Part shown: positions 15,616 through 23,366 of the stretch, one piece after another
How the letters are laid out: the number at the start of each line of letters is the position of its first letter
Numbering within the stretch: position 1 is the first letter of the stretch
DNA from: an uncultured Prevotellaceae bacterium
GTDB lineage: Bacteria > Bacteroidota > Bacteroidia > Bacteroidales > Bacteroidaceae
Reading direction: 5' to 3'
Assembly: GCA_902792635.1 (NCBI GenBank)
Contig: CADBAG010000009.1
Coordinates: 18,375-82,374 of the forward strand
Length of the DNA: 64,000 nt
The notes under the pieces: generated by a model
The model's database searches: none
The model's input: the letters and a program-made list of their open reading frames with translations, nothing else
What the model was told of the DNA's origin: nothing
Program-made: the position numbers and the translations under genes

Positions 15616-16206
15616 TCACTTTTCACTCTTCACTTTTCTCTTCCCAAGTTTATTAAACTGATTCATGGTCTCGTTGATGCCTTGCAGCACGAAGCTCTTG
15701 ATGATGTCTACCGAGAGGTCGAGGGTAGGCTGCAGGATCTTCATGTCGTCGGCTGAATAGTGGCCCAAGACCCAGTCGACCTGTCCACCGCGCGGATAGT
15801 CGTTGCCGATGCCGATGCGCAGGCGGGAGAAGTTCTCGCCGATGAGCTGGATGATATGTCCGAGCCCGTTGTGTCCTCCGTTGCTGCCACTGCCCTTCAG
15901 CCGGAACTCGCCGAGCGGTAGCGCTACGTCGTCGCTGATGACGAGGAGGCGCGACTGGTCAATCTTCTCTTCGTTGAGCCAGTAGCGCACGGCGTTGCCG
16001 GAGAGGTTCATAAACGTGGTAGGCTTGAGGAGGAACACCTTACGGCCTTTGAGTGAGGTCTCTGCCACGAAGCCATAACGACGGTCGCGCCACTCGGCAC
16101 CCATGGCCTTGGCAAAATTGTCCATCGCCATCCAGCCAGTGTTGTGGCGTGTGTTAGCATATTCGTCTCCGGGGTTGCCGAGACCGCATATCAGAAATTT
16201 GTCCAT
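15616..16206 (-). CDS. pth: Peptidyl-tRNA hydrolase
   Basis: 196 residues from the ATG at 16206; the longer frame upstream runs through an 8-base repeat array. LICGLGNPGDEYANTRHNTG contains N11 and the catalytic H21, and VFLLKPTTFMNLSGNAV and ISDDVALPLGEFRLKGSGSN complete the family signatures, including the catalytic Asp. It releases tRNA from prematurely dropped peptidyl-tRNA. The S4-domain gene follows 16 bases later. Confidence 0.96.
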   Translation of the reverse strand: MDKFLICGLGNPGDEYANTRHNTGWMAMDNFAKAMGAEWRDRRYGFVAETSLKGRKVFLLKPTTFMNLSGNAVRYWLNEEKIDQSRLLVISDDVALPLGEFRLKGSGSNGGHNGLGHIIQLIGENFSRLRIGIGNDYPRGGQVDWVLGHYSADDMKILQPTLDLSVDIIKSFVLQGINETMNQFNKLGKRKVKSEK

Positions 16207-16250
16207 TGCTAAGATTGAAAAATTGAAAGATTGAAAGATTGAAAAAATGA
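16207..16250 (-). repeat. 8-base array upstream of pth
   Basis: AAGATTGA-type octamers on the plus strand (AATTTTTC, AATCTTTC on the coding strand), four to five units ending at the pth start. Confidence 0.8.
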
Positions 16251-16266
16251 TGTAGTCCCAGGTGAG

Positions 16267-16530
16267 GAGCAGCACCTCGGAGAGGTGCCACTTGGTTAGC
16301 CCCAGGTGAGGAGCGCAGCGACGTAACCTGGGGTTGGTTGAGGCATAGAACCTGAACTGTCGGCCTCGAAGAGGGCGAACATGGTCGGGGTGCTGATTCT
16401 AGGTGCCCTCTACGTCCTATCTGAGGTTCGCCCTCTTCGAGGCCGGCAGTTCAATTATTGGATACGATTCTTAACCCCAGGTTACGTCGCTGCGCTCCTC
16501 ACCTGGGGCTAACCATGTTGGCCCCCTTCG
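16267..16530. repeat. R1 composite inverted repeat
   Basis: Left hairpin at 16300-16333 and right hairpin at 16475-16508, both with CCCCAGGT/ACCTGGGG stems. Inner modules are CCTCGAAGAGGGC and its inverse near 16435; outer modules are CACCTCGGAGAGGTG on the left and GGCCCCCTTCGGGGACC on the right. Confidence 0.9.
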
Positions 16531-16668
16531 GGGACCTTTCCTGCCTTCCCGCTCTTACCCCTTCGGGGACCTTTCCTGCCTTACCGCTCTTATCCCTTCG
16601 GGGCCCTTTCCTGCCTTACCGCTCTTACCCCTTCGGGGACCTTTCCTGCTTTTGACACTTATCCCCTT
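16522..16668 (+). repeat. 35-base tandem array of CCCCTTCGGGG hairpins
   Basis: Four units of about 35 bases, each with a CCCCTTCGGGG hairpin (UUCG tetraloop in RNA) followed by ACCTTTCCTGCCTTACCG and TCTTA. The first hairpin is the outer module of the adjacent R1 element, so the array looks like amplification of that module. No other gene was seen between here and rplY. Confidence 0.88.
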
Positions 16669-16684
16669 TTGAGGGGTCTTAAAC

Positions 16685-16723
16685 GAAAAAAGGAAAGCCG
16701 TGACCATAGGCACAGCTCTCCTT
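16685..16723 (-). terminator. Terminator of rplY
   Basis: On the minus strand GGAGAGCTGTGCC pairs imperfectly with GGTCACGGCTTTCC and is followed by a T run, about 30 bases beyond the rplY stop. Confidence 0.6.
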
Positions 16724-16751
16724 CTTGTTTTTATCTGGTATTACTTATTGC

Positions 16752-17399
16752 TTACTTTGCAGCAGCAGCGTCAGCAGCAGGAGCTGCAGCAGCATCAGCG
16801 TCAGCAGCAGCGGCTGTGTCGTCAGAAGCAACAGCGTTACGTGTCATCTTCACAGAGCAAACGACAACGTCCTTGCCTGTAGCGAGCTCGAGACCCTCGA
16901 AGGAGAGCTGACCGACCTTGATGCTCTTGCCAAGCTTCAGACCTGTCACGTCGATGTCGAGGTGCTCAGGGATCTGCTGATAAGGAGCAGTAACGTCGAT
17001 CTTACGGATAGAGAGGTTCATGCGACCACCATCGCGAACACCCTGTGCCAGACCGTTGAGCTTAACGGGGATACCGATTGTGATAGGCTTCTGATCGTTG
17101 ACCTCATAGAAGTCGACGTGCAGAGGAGCGTCGGTGACGGGATGGAACTGGATCTCCTTCAGGATAGCTGTGTGATCCTGACCGTCGATATTGATCTTGA
17201 TGACATAGATGTGAGGAGTGTAGATCACTTTGCGGAGCTCGTTGAACGGAGCAGCGAAAGCGAGCGATGTGGGCTTGCCGTTAGCGTCTTTTTCCTCACC
17301 ATAGAGGTTGCAAGGGATGAAACCTTCCTTACGGAGGGCCTTAGAAGCTTTCTTACCAAGGACTTCACGCTTCTTACCTGAGATACTGATTTCCTTCAT
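16752..17399 (-). CDS. rplY: 50S ribosomal protein L25/Ctc
   Basis: 215 residues, the long (Ctc-type) form. The N-terminal L25 domain (about 1-90; KKREVLGKKASKALRKEGFI, then PCNLYGEE) binds 5S rRNA, and the C-terminal TL5 domain extends to about 190. The last 22 or so residues are an Ala-rich tail (AAAADADAAAAPAADAAAAK) encoded by GCAGCA-like repeats that could vary in length. pth and hslR lie downstream in the same direction, but a terminator and about 500 bases of repeats separate them. Confidence 0.95.
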   Translation of the reverse strand: MKEISISGKKREVLGKKASKALRKEGFIPCNLYGEEKDANGKPTSLAFAAPFNELRKVIYTPHIYVIKINIDGQDHTAILKEIQFHPVTDAPLHVDFYEVNDQKPITIGIPVKLNGLAQGVRDGGRMNLSIRKIDVTAPYQQIPEHLDIDVTGLKLGKSIKVGQLSFEGLELATGKDVVVCSVKMTRNAVASDDTAAAADADAAAAPAADAAAAK

Positions 17400-17485
17400 T
17401 TTTAATGAAATGTGTTACTCTAAATTAAACTTGTTTTTTAATTCGCCATCACACTGGGAAGACTTTCCAAGTCTGAAAAGCGGTG

Positions 17486-17493
17486 CAAAGGTA
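17486..17493 (-). promoter_or_regulatory. -7 box of rplY
   Basis: Reverse complement TACCTTTG, about 85 bases upstream of the rplY start. Confidence 0.6.
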
Positions 17494-17552
17494 CAACTTT
17501 TCTTGCTATTCGCACAAGATAATTGAAAAAAAACAAATATTTCCCCTGATTT

Positions 17553-17584
17553 TTTGTTTGGAACACGATTATTTACTACTTTTG
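17553..17584 (+). promoter_or_regulatory. nusB promoter TTTG-N20-TACTTTTG
   Basis: TTTG at 17553-17556 and TACTTTTG at 17577-17584; transcription should start near 17590, 40 bases before the nusB ATG. Confidence 0.72.
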
Positions 17585-17631
17585 CAGAATAAAACAAGAA
17601 CGGTGCATGGGCACTGTCAAAGAACGAACAA

Positions 17632-18768
17632 ATGATTAACAGAGAGCTGATACGCACGAAAATAGTGCAATTGACCTATGCTTATTACCAGAACGGCAGC
17701 AAGAACATTGAGAATGCCGAAAAAGAGTTGTTGCTGAGCCTTTCCAAAGCATACGACCTTTACAATTATCTTCTTGACCTCATTGTTGCTATTACCAAGG
17801 AGGAAACGCAGCGCGTGGAGCAACTCTCGATCCGTAATCGTAGAGAAGGAAAGGAAGAGCCATCAACAAAATTTATCTTCAATAAGTTTGCCGTGCAGTT
17901 GCAGGAGAACAAGGCCCTCAATAGTTTCAATGAGGTCAAGAATATGTCCTGGAACGATGATATCGACTTTGTGCGCGGCCTCTGCGACAAGATAGAGCAG
18001 AGCGATACTTATAAGGAGTATATGGCTTCAACGGACGACGACTATGAGGCAGACCGTGAGCTGTGGCGCAAACTTTATCGCCAGCTCATCGAAGACAACG
18101 ATGATCTCGATCAGTTGCTTGAGACGAAGAGCCTTTACTGGAACGACGATAAGGAGGTTGTCGACACCTTCGTGCTGAAGACCATCAAGCGCTTCGACCC
18201 GAAGGAGAAAGGTAACCAGGAGTTGCTGCCGGAATATAAAGATGAGGAAGACCGTGAGTTTGCACGCAAGCTCTTCCGTGCTACCATCCTCAATGCCAAC
18301 GAATATCAGCGCTATATGAGTGAGACTTCCCGCAACTGGGATTTCTCCCGTTTAGCTTATATGGACATCGTCATCATGCAGATTGCTATTGCTGAGCTGC
18401 TCAACTTCCCCAATATCCCGGTATCAGTGACTATCAATGAATATGTGGATATGGCCAAGCGCTATAGCACCCCACGCAGTGGCGGTTATATCAACGGCAT
18501 GCTCGACTCTATTGCACGCCATCTCGCCGATACGGGCAAGTTGCTCAAGCCTATGCCGCCGCGTCCGGAGAGAGGAAACTATTCTGACCGTCGCCAGCAG
18601 AATGACCGATATCAGAATGACCGATATCAGAATGGAGGACGACAGAATGAGGGTTACAACAAGCCCGTTCGTTTTGTGCACAAACCGAAGCCCGAGGAGA
18701 CGAATGAGGCTCCTGCGGAAGAGGAGAATACGGCTTCCGATGAGCCACAGAATACACCCCAAGAATAA
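17632..18768 (+). CDS. nusB: Transcription antitermination factor NusB, extended form
   Basis: 378 residues, much longer than the roughly 140-residue E. coli NusB. The N-terminus (INRELIRTKIVQLTYAYYQN) resembles the first NusB helix, and the canonical core (FARKLFRATILNANEYQRYM; LAYMDIVIMQIAIAELLNFP; VTINEYVDMAKRYSTPRSGG) lies at about 205-300. Bacteroidota NusB proteins normally carry such an N-terminal extension. The C-terminus is a hydrophilic, probably disordered tail containing QNDRYQNDRYQN (15-base DNA repeats) and an acidic end. NusB joins NusE on boxA RNA for rRNA antitermination. yajC follows 35 bases later. Confidence 0.9.
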   Translation: MINRELIRTKIVQLTYAYYQNGSKNIENAEKELLLSLSKAYDLYNYLLDLIVAITKEETQRVEQLSIRNRREGKEEPSTKFIFNKFAVQLQENKALNSFNEVKNMSWNDDIDFVRGLCDKIEQSDTYKEYMASTDDDYEADRELWRKLYRQLIEDNDDLDQLLETKSLYWNDDKEVVDTFVLKTIKRFDPKEKGNQELLPEYKDEEDREFARKLFRATILNANEYQRYMSETSRNWDFSRLAYMDIVIMQIAIAELLNFPNIPVSVTINEYVDMAKRYSTPRSGGYINGMLDSIARHLADTGKLLKPMPPRPERGNYSDRRQQNDRYQNDRYQNGGRQNEGYNKPVRFVHKPKPEETNEAPAEEENTASDEPQNTPQE

Positions 18769-18803
18769 TTAATCATAGAATAATAAACTAAGAATAATCA
18801 ATT

Positions 18804-19130
18804 ATGACATCATTGTTTCTTGCTGCACAGCAGACAGCACAAGGAGGTGCAGGATTTGGCGGCATGATCTTCATGCTCGTTGCAATCTTCGTTATCATGT
18901 ATTTCTTTATGGTTCGCCCACAGCAGAAAAGACAGAAGAAGATCCGTGAGTTCCAAAACTCTCTTCAGGAGGGCTCTAAAGTCGTCACTGGCGGCGGTAT
19001 CTATGGCACGGTGAAGCACATTGACCAGGCTAAGAACACCATCGATGTAGAGGTAGCCCATGGCGTTGTTATCACTGTGGATAAGGGCTATGTCTTCGCT
19101 GATGCCACACAGGGGCAGCCTAATGCGTGA
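18804..19130 (+). CDS. yajC: Sec translocase accessory subunit YajC
   Basis: 108 residues with one membrane helix (about 17-36; GMIFMLVAIFVIMYFFMVRP) followed by the QQKRQKKIREFQNSLQEGSK segment and VVTGGGIYGTVKHID, all typical of YajC. It associates with SecDF-YidC in the inner membrane. It overlaps the next gene by four bases. Confidence 0.94.
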   Translation: MTSLFLAAQQTAQGGAGFGGMIFMLVAIFVIMYFFMVRPQQKRQKKIREFQNSLQEGSKVVTGGGIYGTVKHIDQAKNTIDVEVAHGVVITVDKGYVFADATQGQPNA

Positions 19131-20110
19131 TGCATACGCTGAAACACATATATAATATTATAAAAAGCTTCTTGTCTGATTTCTCGGGCAAGGAGTTTTT
19201 GATTTTTCTCTTCTTCTTAGCTCTGAGCGGCGTCTTCTGGCTGATGATGACGCTCAACGAGACCTATGAGGTGGAGTTTAAGGTGCCGTTGGTTGTCTCG
19301 GGGGTGCCTAAGAATGTCGTGATGACCACCGATCCGTCTGACACGGTCCGGGTATCTTTGAAGGACAAGGGCTATGTCATCATGGTTTATACTACTTATC
19401 AGAAGTTACGGCCGCTTGTCGTCAAGTTCTCTACTTATGCTGACAAGCAGAGCGGGCAAGGTGAGATTCCGACAACCGACTTGGTACGTTTGGTAAGGCA
19501 GCAGATCTTCAACTCGACCGCTATCACGGCATTGAAGGCTGACCAGCTGACGTTCACGTTCAATTATGGTCAGAATAAGCGCGTGAAGGTTGAACTGACG
19601 GGAAATATCGTACCTACCGACAACTATTATTTAGCACACGTACAGATCACACCGGAGTATGCCACAGTCTATGCAAGCAAGCAGGTGCTTGATAAGATTC
19701 AGAGTGTACTGACGGAAGCGCTTAATATCTCCAATTTCAATGATACGGTGACCCGCGTCGTTGATTTGCGCAGTATTGCGGGTGCAAAGGTCGTACCTTC
19801 GAAAGTGAAAATCACACTCTATCCCGATGTGCTGACTGAAGGAAGTGTCGATGTGCCGATAACAACGATCAACAAGCCGGAAAGTCTTGTGGTGAGAACT
19901 TTCCCACAGACGGTGAAGGTGAAGTATAATGTAGGCGCCAACCTCTATCGCTTCGTACATCCATCCGACTTTGTGGTTAATGTGGATTACCGCGAGATAG
20001 CTGCTCATCCGTCTGATAAATGCAACCTCTACTTGCATAGCAACTCACGCTTTGCCCGCAATGCGCGGTTGGAGAATTCGCAGGTTGACTATCTCATCGA
20101 ACAACAATAA
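19127..20110 (+). CDS. YbbR-like domain membrane protein
   Basis: 327 residues. One N-terminal membrane helix (about 24-42; FLIFLFFLALSGVFWLMMTL) precedes an extracytoplasmic region with YbbR-like beta-rich repeats (for example VEFKVPLVVSGVPKNVVMTT and ELTGNIVPTDNYYLAHVQIT). Its function is not established in Bacteroidota; in Firmicutes the YbbR protein CdaR regulates the di-AMP cyclase, but no cyclase gene is adjacent here. It lies between yajC and coaE, an arrangement I have seen before in Bacteroidota. Confidence 0.82.
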   Translation: MMHTLKHIYNIIKSFLSDFSGKEFLIFLFFLALSGVFWLMMTLNETYEVEFKVPLVVSGVPKNVVMTTDPSDTVRVSLKDKGYVIMVYTTYQKLRPLVVKFSTYADKQSGQGEIPTTDLVRLVRQQIFNSTAITALKADQLTFTFNYGQNKRVKVELTGNIVPTDNYYLAHVQITPEYATVYASKQVLDKIQSVLTEALNISNFNDTVTRVVDLRSIAGAKVVPSKVKITLYPDVLTEGSVDVPITTINKPESLVVRTFPQTVKVKYNVGANLYRFVHPSDFVVNVDYREIAAHPSDKCNLYLHSNSRFARNARLENSQVDYLIEQQ

Positions 20111-20139
20111 GCGCAGCAATAATTTAAACCTAAGCAAAG

Positions 20140-20709
20140 ATGAAACATATTGCTATAACGGGTGGTATTGGCAGCGGTAAGAGTTTCGTTTGCAAGCAGT
20201 TGGAAAAGTATGACATCAAAGTCTATGACTGTGACCAGGCTGCCAAACGGCTGTGGGCTACGGATGAGACGCTTCAGCGAGATCTCAAAGCTATCGTAGG
20301 CGATGACGTATATATAAATAATGTGTTGCAGAAGCGAGTGCTCGCTCAATACTTATTAAAGTCGGAAGCCAACAAGCTCACAGTAGACAACCTCATCCAT
20401 CCTGTCATTGCCCGTGATTTCCTCCAGAGCGGATACAGTTGGTTAGAGAGTGCAATCCTCTTTGACAGTGGGTTCTATAAGCGGATCGACTTCGACTTCA
20501 TCGTGTGCGTTTCTGCTCCTTTGGAGACACGTGTGCAGCGAGTCATGGAGCGCGATGGCATCACAGAGGCTAAGGCTTTGGAGTGGATCCATAAGCAATG
20601 GCCTCAGGAGAAAGTGGAGCAACATAGCAATTTCGTCATTGTCAATGATGGCGTACGAGATTTAGATGAACAAATAGAAAAACTGATTGATTCAATAAAT
20701 AATAATTAA
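20140..20709 (+). CDS. coaE: Dephospho-CoA kinase
   Basis: 189 residues. The P-loop GGIGSGKS is at 8-15, followed by VYDCDQAAKRLW with the conserved Asp, DNLIHPVIARDF, and the lid region with ETRVQRVMERDG. It phosphorylates dephospho-CoA in the last step of coenzyme A synthesis. It follows the ybbR-like gene by 29 bases and precedes the DUF5606 gene by 14. Confidence 0.95.
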   Translation: MKHIAITGGIGSGKSFVCKQLEKYDIKVYDCDQAAKRLWATDETLQRDLKAIVGDDVYINNVLQKRVLAQYLLKSEANKLTVDNLIHPVIARDFLQSGYSWLESAILFDSGFYKRIDFDFIVCVSAPLETRVQRVMERDGITEAKALEWIHKQWPQEKVEQHSNFVIVNDGVRDLDEQIEKLIDSINNN

Positions 20710-20723
20710 ATACAATAATAAAC

Positions 20724-21143
20724 ATGGAGACTATATTGTCCATTTCCGGTAAGCCCGGACTTTATAAACTTGTTTCTCGTGGTAAGATGAACCTTATCGT
20801 GGAGACCGTTGATGCTACTCATCACCGCATGCCGGTGTTCGCTTCTGACCGTGTGACGAGCTTAGGCGACATCGCTATGTATACGGATGCTGACGATATT
20901 CCTTTGTGGAAGGTCCTTGCTAACGTTGGCGAGAAGGAAGGCTCCAAGAAGGCTGCGCTCAACTATAGGAAGTGCTCTTCCAAGGAGCTCCGCGACTATT
21001 TCGCAGAGGTGCTGCCCAACTATGACCGCGACCGCGTGCACGACAGCGATATCAAGAAGCTGCTGCAGTGGTACAACATCCTCGTGGAGAATGGTTACAC
21101 CGACTTCAAGGATTTGCTTGCAGCACCGGAAGAGGAGAAATAA
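20724..21143 (+). CDS. DUF5606 domain protein
   Basis: 139 residues, soluble. The N-terminus (ETILSISGKPGLYKLVSRGK) and the later AALNYRKCSSKELRDYFAEV and VLPNYDRDRVHDSDIKKLLQ match the conserved DUF5606 family of Bacteroidota. No catalytic motif is visible; it looks like a small beta domain plus helices. The function is unknown. It is last in the nusB-yajC-ybbR-coaE run and is followed by an R1 element. Confidence 0.82.
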   Translation: METILSISGKPGLYKLVSRGKMNLIVETVDATHHRMPVFASDRVTSLGDIAMYTDADDIPLWKVLANVGEKEGSKKAALNYRKCSSKELRDYFAEVLPNYDRDRVHDSDIKKLLQWYNILVENGYTDFKDLLAAPEEEK

Positions 21144-21168
21144 TTCGACCTGTACAGTTGACAACATA

Positions 21169-21432
21169 GGTCCCCGAAGGGGGCCAACATGGTTAGCCCC
21201 ATGCTAGGAGCGCAGCGACGCAGCATGGGGTTGTGATTGGCCCACTGGACCTGATTGCCGGCCTCGGAGAGGGCGAACATGGTTTAGACACCGGCTTTCT
21301 ATAACTAGCATCTCGCCCATGTTCGCCCTCTTCGAGGCCGGATTGCAACGAAAACTCTCACACATAACCCCCCAGGTTTCGTCGCTGCGCTCCTTACCTG
21401 GGGCTAACCATGTGTCACCTCTTCGAGGTGCT
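21169..21432. repeat. R1 composite inverted repeat with altered left stem
   Basis: The left hairpin (21197-21230) has stems CCCCATGCT/AGCATGGGG; the right hairpin (21370-21403) has CCCCAGGT/ACCTGGGG. The loop GGAGCGCAGCGACG (or its inverse) is unchanged. Outer modules are GGTCCCCGAAGGGGGCC on the left and CACCTCTTCGAGGTG on the right. Confidence 0.9.
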
Positions 21433-21464
21433 TAGTGAATCCTTAATAATCCGTAAAAAAATAG

Positions 21465-21494
21465 GCGTGGTGCATGATTTGTGCCACGCTTTTT
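21465..21494 (+). terminator. Terminator-like hairpin before the nif3-like gene
   Basis: GCGTGG pairs with CCACGC across a 13-base loop and is followed by five T. It lies just upstream of the next promoter. Confidence 0.4.
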
Positions 21495-21495
21495 G

Positions 21496-21503
21496 TATCT
21501 TTG
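21496..21503 (+). promoter_or_regulatory. -7 box of the nif3-like gene
   Basis: TATCTTTG, 19 bases before the GTG at 21522. This position argues against the upstream ATG at 21474, which precedes the promoter. Confidence 0.65.
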
Positions 21504-21521
21504 CACCAAATCGTTTTAAGC

Positions 21522-22325
21522 GTGAAAATAATAGAAGTGGTTGATGCCCTTGAACGTTTCGCGCCTTTGCCCCTGCAGGAAGACTATGATAATGCCGGCT
21601 TGCAAGTGGGACTGACAGAGGCCGAGGTATCAGGGGCATTATTGTGTCTGGACGTTACCGAGGCCGTGCTCGACGAAGCCATTGAAAAGGGCTGTAACCT
21701 TATCGTCAGCCATCATCCTTTGATTTTTCACAAGTTGGCTCATCTCACGGGCGACGATTTCGTGCAGCGTGTGGTGGTGAAAGCCATCAAGCACGATATC
21801 GCTATCGTCTCCATGCATACGAACATGGATGCGGCTATTGGCGGTGTCAACTATCGTATTGCATCAAAGATGGGGGCTAAGGTGACGGGTACGATCGGAC
21901 GCTGCAAGGAGGTAAAGGGCGTCAACGGACAACCGGTTCATGGCAGCGATGGGGTAGTGGCGACTTTCGATGAGCCGATGGCTGCCGACGACTTTATGGT
22001 GCTGCTGAAGAAGACGTTTAACGTGGAGTGCGTCATGGCCAACGAGATGCTCCGCAGACCGATAAGCACCGTGGCTATCTGTGGAGGAGCAGGTGACTTC
22101 CTCCTTCCTGATGCCGTGAAAACTGGTGCCGATGCCTTCCTAACGGGTGAGATGCATTACCATCAGTATTTCGGCTGGGAGCAGATCATTCAGATTGCCG
22201 TCATCGGGCATTATCAGAGTGAACAGTTCACGAAAGAGGTCTTCCGGGATATCATCGAAGAAAACTGCCCGGGGGCGAGATGTGTATTGTCGGGCATCAA
22301 TACCAACCCGATATTATACATTTGA
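21522..22325 (+). CDS. Nif3-like dinuclear metal-centre hexameric protein
   Basis: 267 residues from the GTG at 21522, chosen because the family starts KIIEVVDALERFAPLPLQED and because the -7 box lies between this codon and the upstream ATG. Metal ligands are visible in LIVSHHPLIFH and in MHTNMDAAIGGVNY; the C-terminal VIGHYQSEQFTKEVFRDII supplies the remaining His and Glu. Nif3/YqfO proteins form hexamers with two metals per subunit. Some act as GTP cyclohydrolase I type 2, but that activity is not established here. The zinc-ribbon gene follows 42 bases later. Confidence 0.92.
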   Translation: MKIIEVVDALERFAPLPLQEDYDNAGLQVGLTEAEVSGALLCLDVTEAVLDEAIEKGCNLIVSHHPLIFHKLAHLTGDDFVQRVVVKAIKHDIAIVSMHTNMDAAIGGVNYRIASKMGAKVTGTIGRCKEVKGVNGQPVHGSDGVVATFDEPMAADDFMVLLKKTFNVECVMANEMLRRPISTVAICGGAGDFLLPDAVKTGADAFLTGEMHYHQYFGWEQIIQIAVIGHYQSEQFTKEVFRDIIEENCPGARCVLSGINTNPILYI

Positions 22326-22367
22326 GAATTAATAAATAATCGGAATCAATAATAATCAATATACACT

Positions 22368-23204
22368 ATGGCAACAACAAAGAAAGATCCGTCAGAGATG
22401 ACGGTGGAGGAGAAGCTGAAGTTGCTTTTCCAGTTACAGGTGACGCTGTCGGCCATCGACGAGAAGCGTGCATTGCGCGGTGAGCTGCCGCTTGAGGTTC
22501 AGGATCTCGAGGATGAGATTGCGGGCCTTAACACGCGTCTTCAGAAGATTAAGGACGAGATTGCTGACTACCAGAGTGCTGTGGCTCAGAAGCGCAATGA
22601 GATTGAGCAGTATCAGCAGAGCGTGGACCGCTACAAGCAGCAGCTTGACAGTGTCCGCAATAACCGCGAGTACGACAACCTCTCTAAGGAGATCGAGTTC
22701 CAGACACTTGAGATTGAGCTTGCCAACAAGAAGATCAAGGAAGCCAACGAGAAGATCTCTGAGCGTCAGGCTGACCTCGACAAGGCTCAGGCTACGATCA
22801 CGGACCGTCAGGCTGACCTCGTATCGAAGCGTGCAGAGCTCGACGACATCATGCAGGAGACGCGCGATGCAGAGGCGGATCTGAAGGAGCGCGCCAAGGA
22901 GCTTGAGGCAAAGATTGAGCCGCGTCTGCTCCAGAGTTTCAAGCGAATCCGTAAGTCTGCCCGTAATGGTCTCGGTATCGTGTACGTGCAGCGTGATGCC
23001 TGCGGTGGCTGCTTCAACAAGATCCCGCCACAGCGCCAGCTCGATATCAAGCAACACAAGAAGATCATCGTCTGCGAATATTGCGGCCGTATTCTCATTG
23101 ATCCGGAACTCGCAGGCGTCAAGGTTGATACGCCGGAAGAGACTAAACCGAAGCGCAAGCGCACGACAAGAAAGAAGAAGACAGAAGAAACTGCTGAAGA
23201 ATAA
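22368..23204 (+). CDS. Coiled-coil protein with C4 zinc ribbon
   Basis: 278 residues. A long coiled coil (about 15-200) is followed by a zinc ribbon with C212, C215, C236 and C239 (CGGC and CEYC) and a Lys/Arg-rich tail (KPKRKRTTRKKK). This matches the COG1579-type family, whose members resemble nucleic-acid-binding tethering proteins; the cellular role is unclear. It is adjacent to the nif3-like gene, a pairing that is common in bacteria. A clear terminator follows. Confidence 0.88.
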   Translation: MATTKKDPSEMTVEEKLKLLFQLQVTLSAIDEKRALRGELPLEVQDLEDEIAGLNTRLQKIKDEIADYQSAVAQKRNEIEQYQQSVDRYKQQLDSVRNNREYDNLSKEIEFQTLEIELANKKIKEANEKISERQADLDKAQATITDRQADLVSKRAELDDIMQETRDAEADLKERAKELEAKIEPRLLQSFKRIRKSARNGLGIVYVQRDACGGCFNKIPPQRQLDIKQHKKIIVCEYCGRILIDPELAGVKVDTPEETKPKRKRTTRKKKTEETAEE

Positions 23205-23228
23205 TCAATAATTTGATGGTATACGATA

Positions 23229-23255
23229 AAAGGTTGTCCTTGTAGGGCAACCTTT
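23229..23255 (+). terminator. Terminator after the zinc-ribbon gene
   Basis: AAAGGTTG pairs with CAACCTTT around a short loop, 25 bases beyond the stop codon. Confidence 0.7.
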
Positions 23256-23282
23256 GTCGTATATTATTATAATAATTCTAAT

Positions 23283-23366
23283 TCCCTAACTAACTCCTAA
23301 CTCCTAACTCCTAACTCCTATCTCCTATCTCCTATCTCCTAACTCCTATCTCCTAACTCCTAACTA
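23283..23366 (-). repeat. 7-base array reaching the stop codon of the TerB/J gene
   Basis: About ten units of CTCCTAA or CTCCTAT. The last unit runs into the stop codon (23364-23366) of the minus-strand gene. Confidence 0.88.

Noticed and set aside
16522-16668. Possible CRISPR array
   Set aside because: Units of about 35 bases follow each other directly with no unique spacers, and no cas genes are near; it is a tandem repeat.
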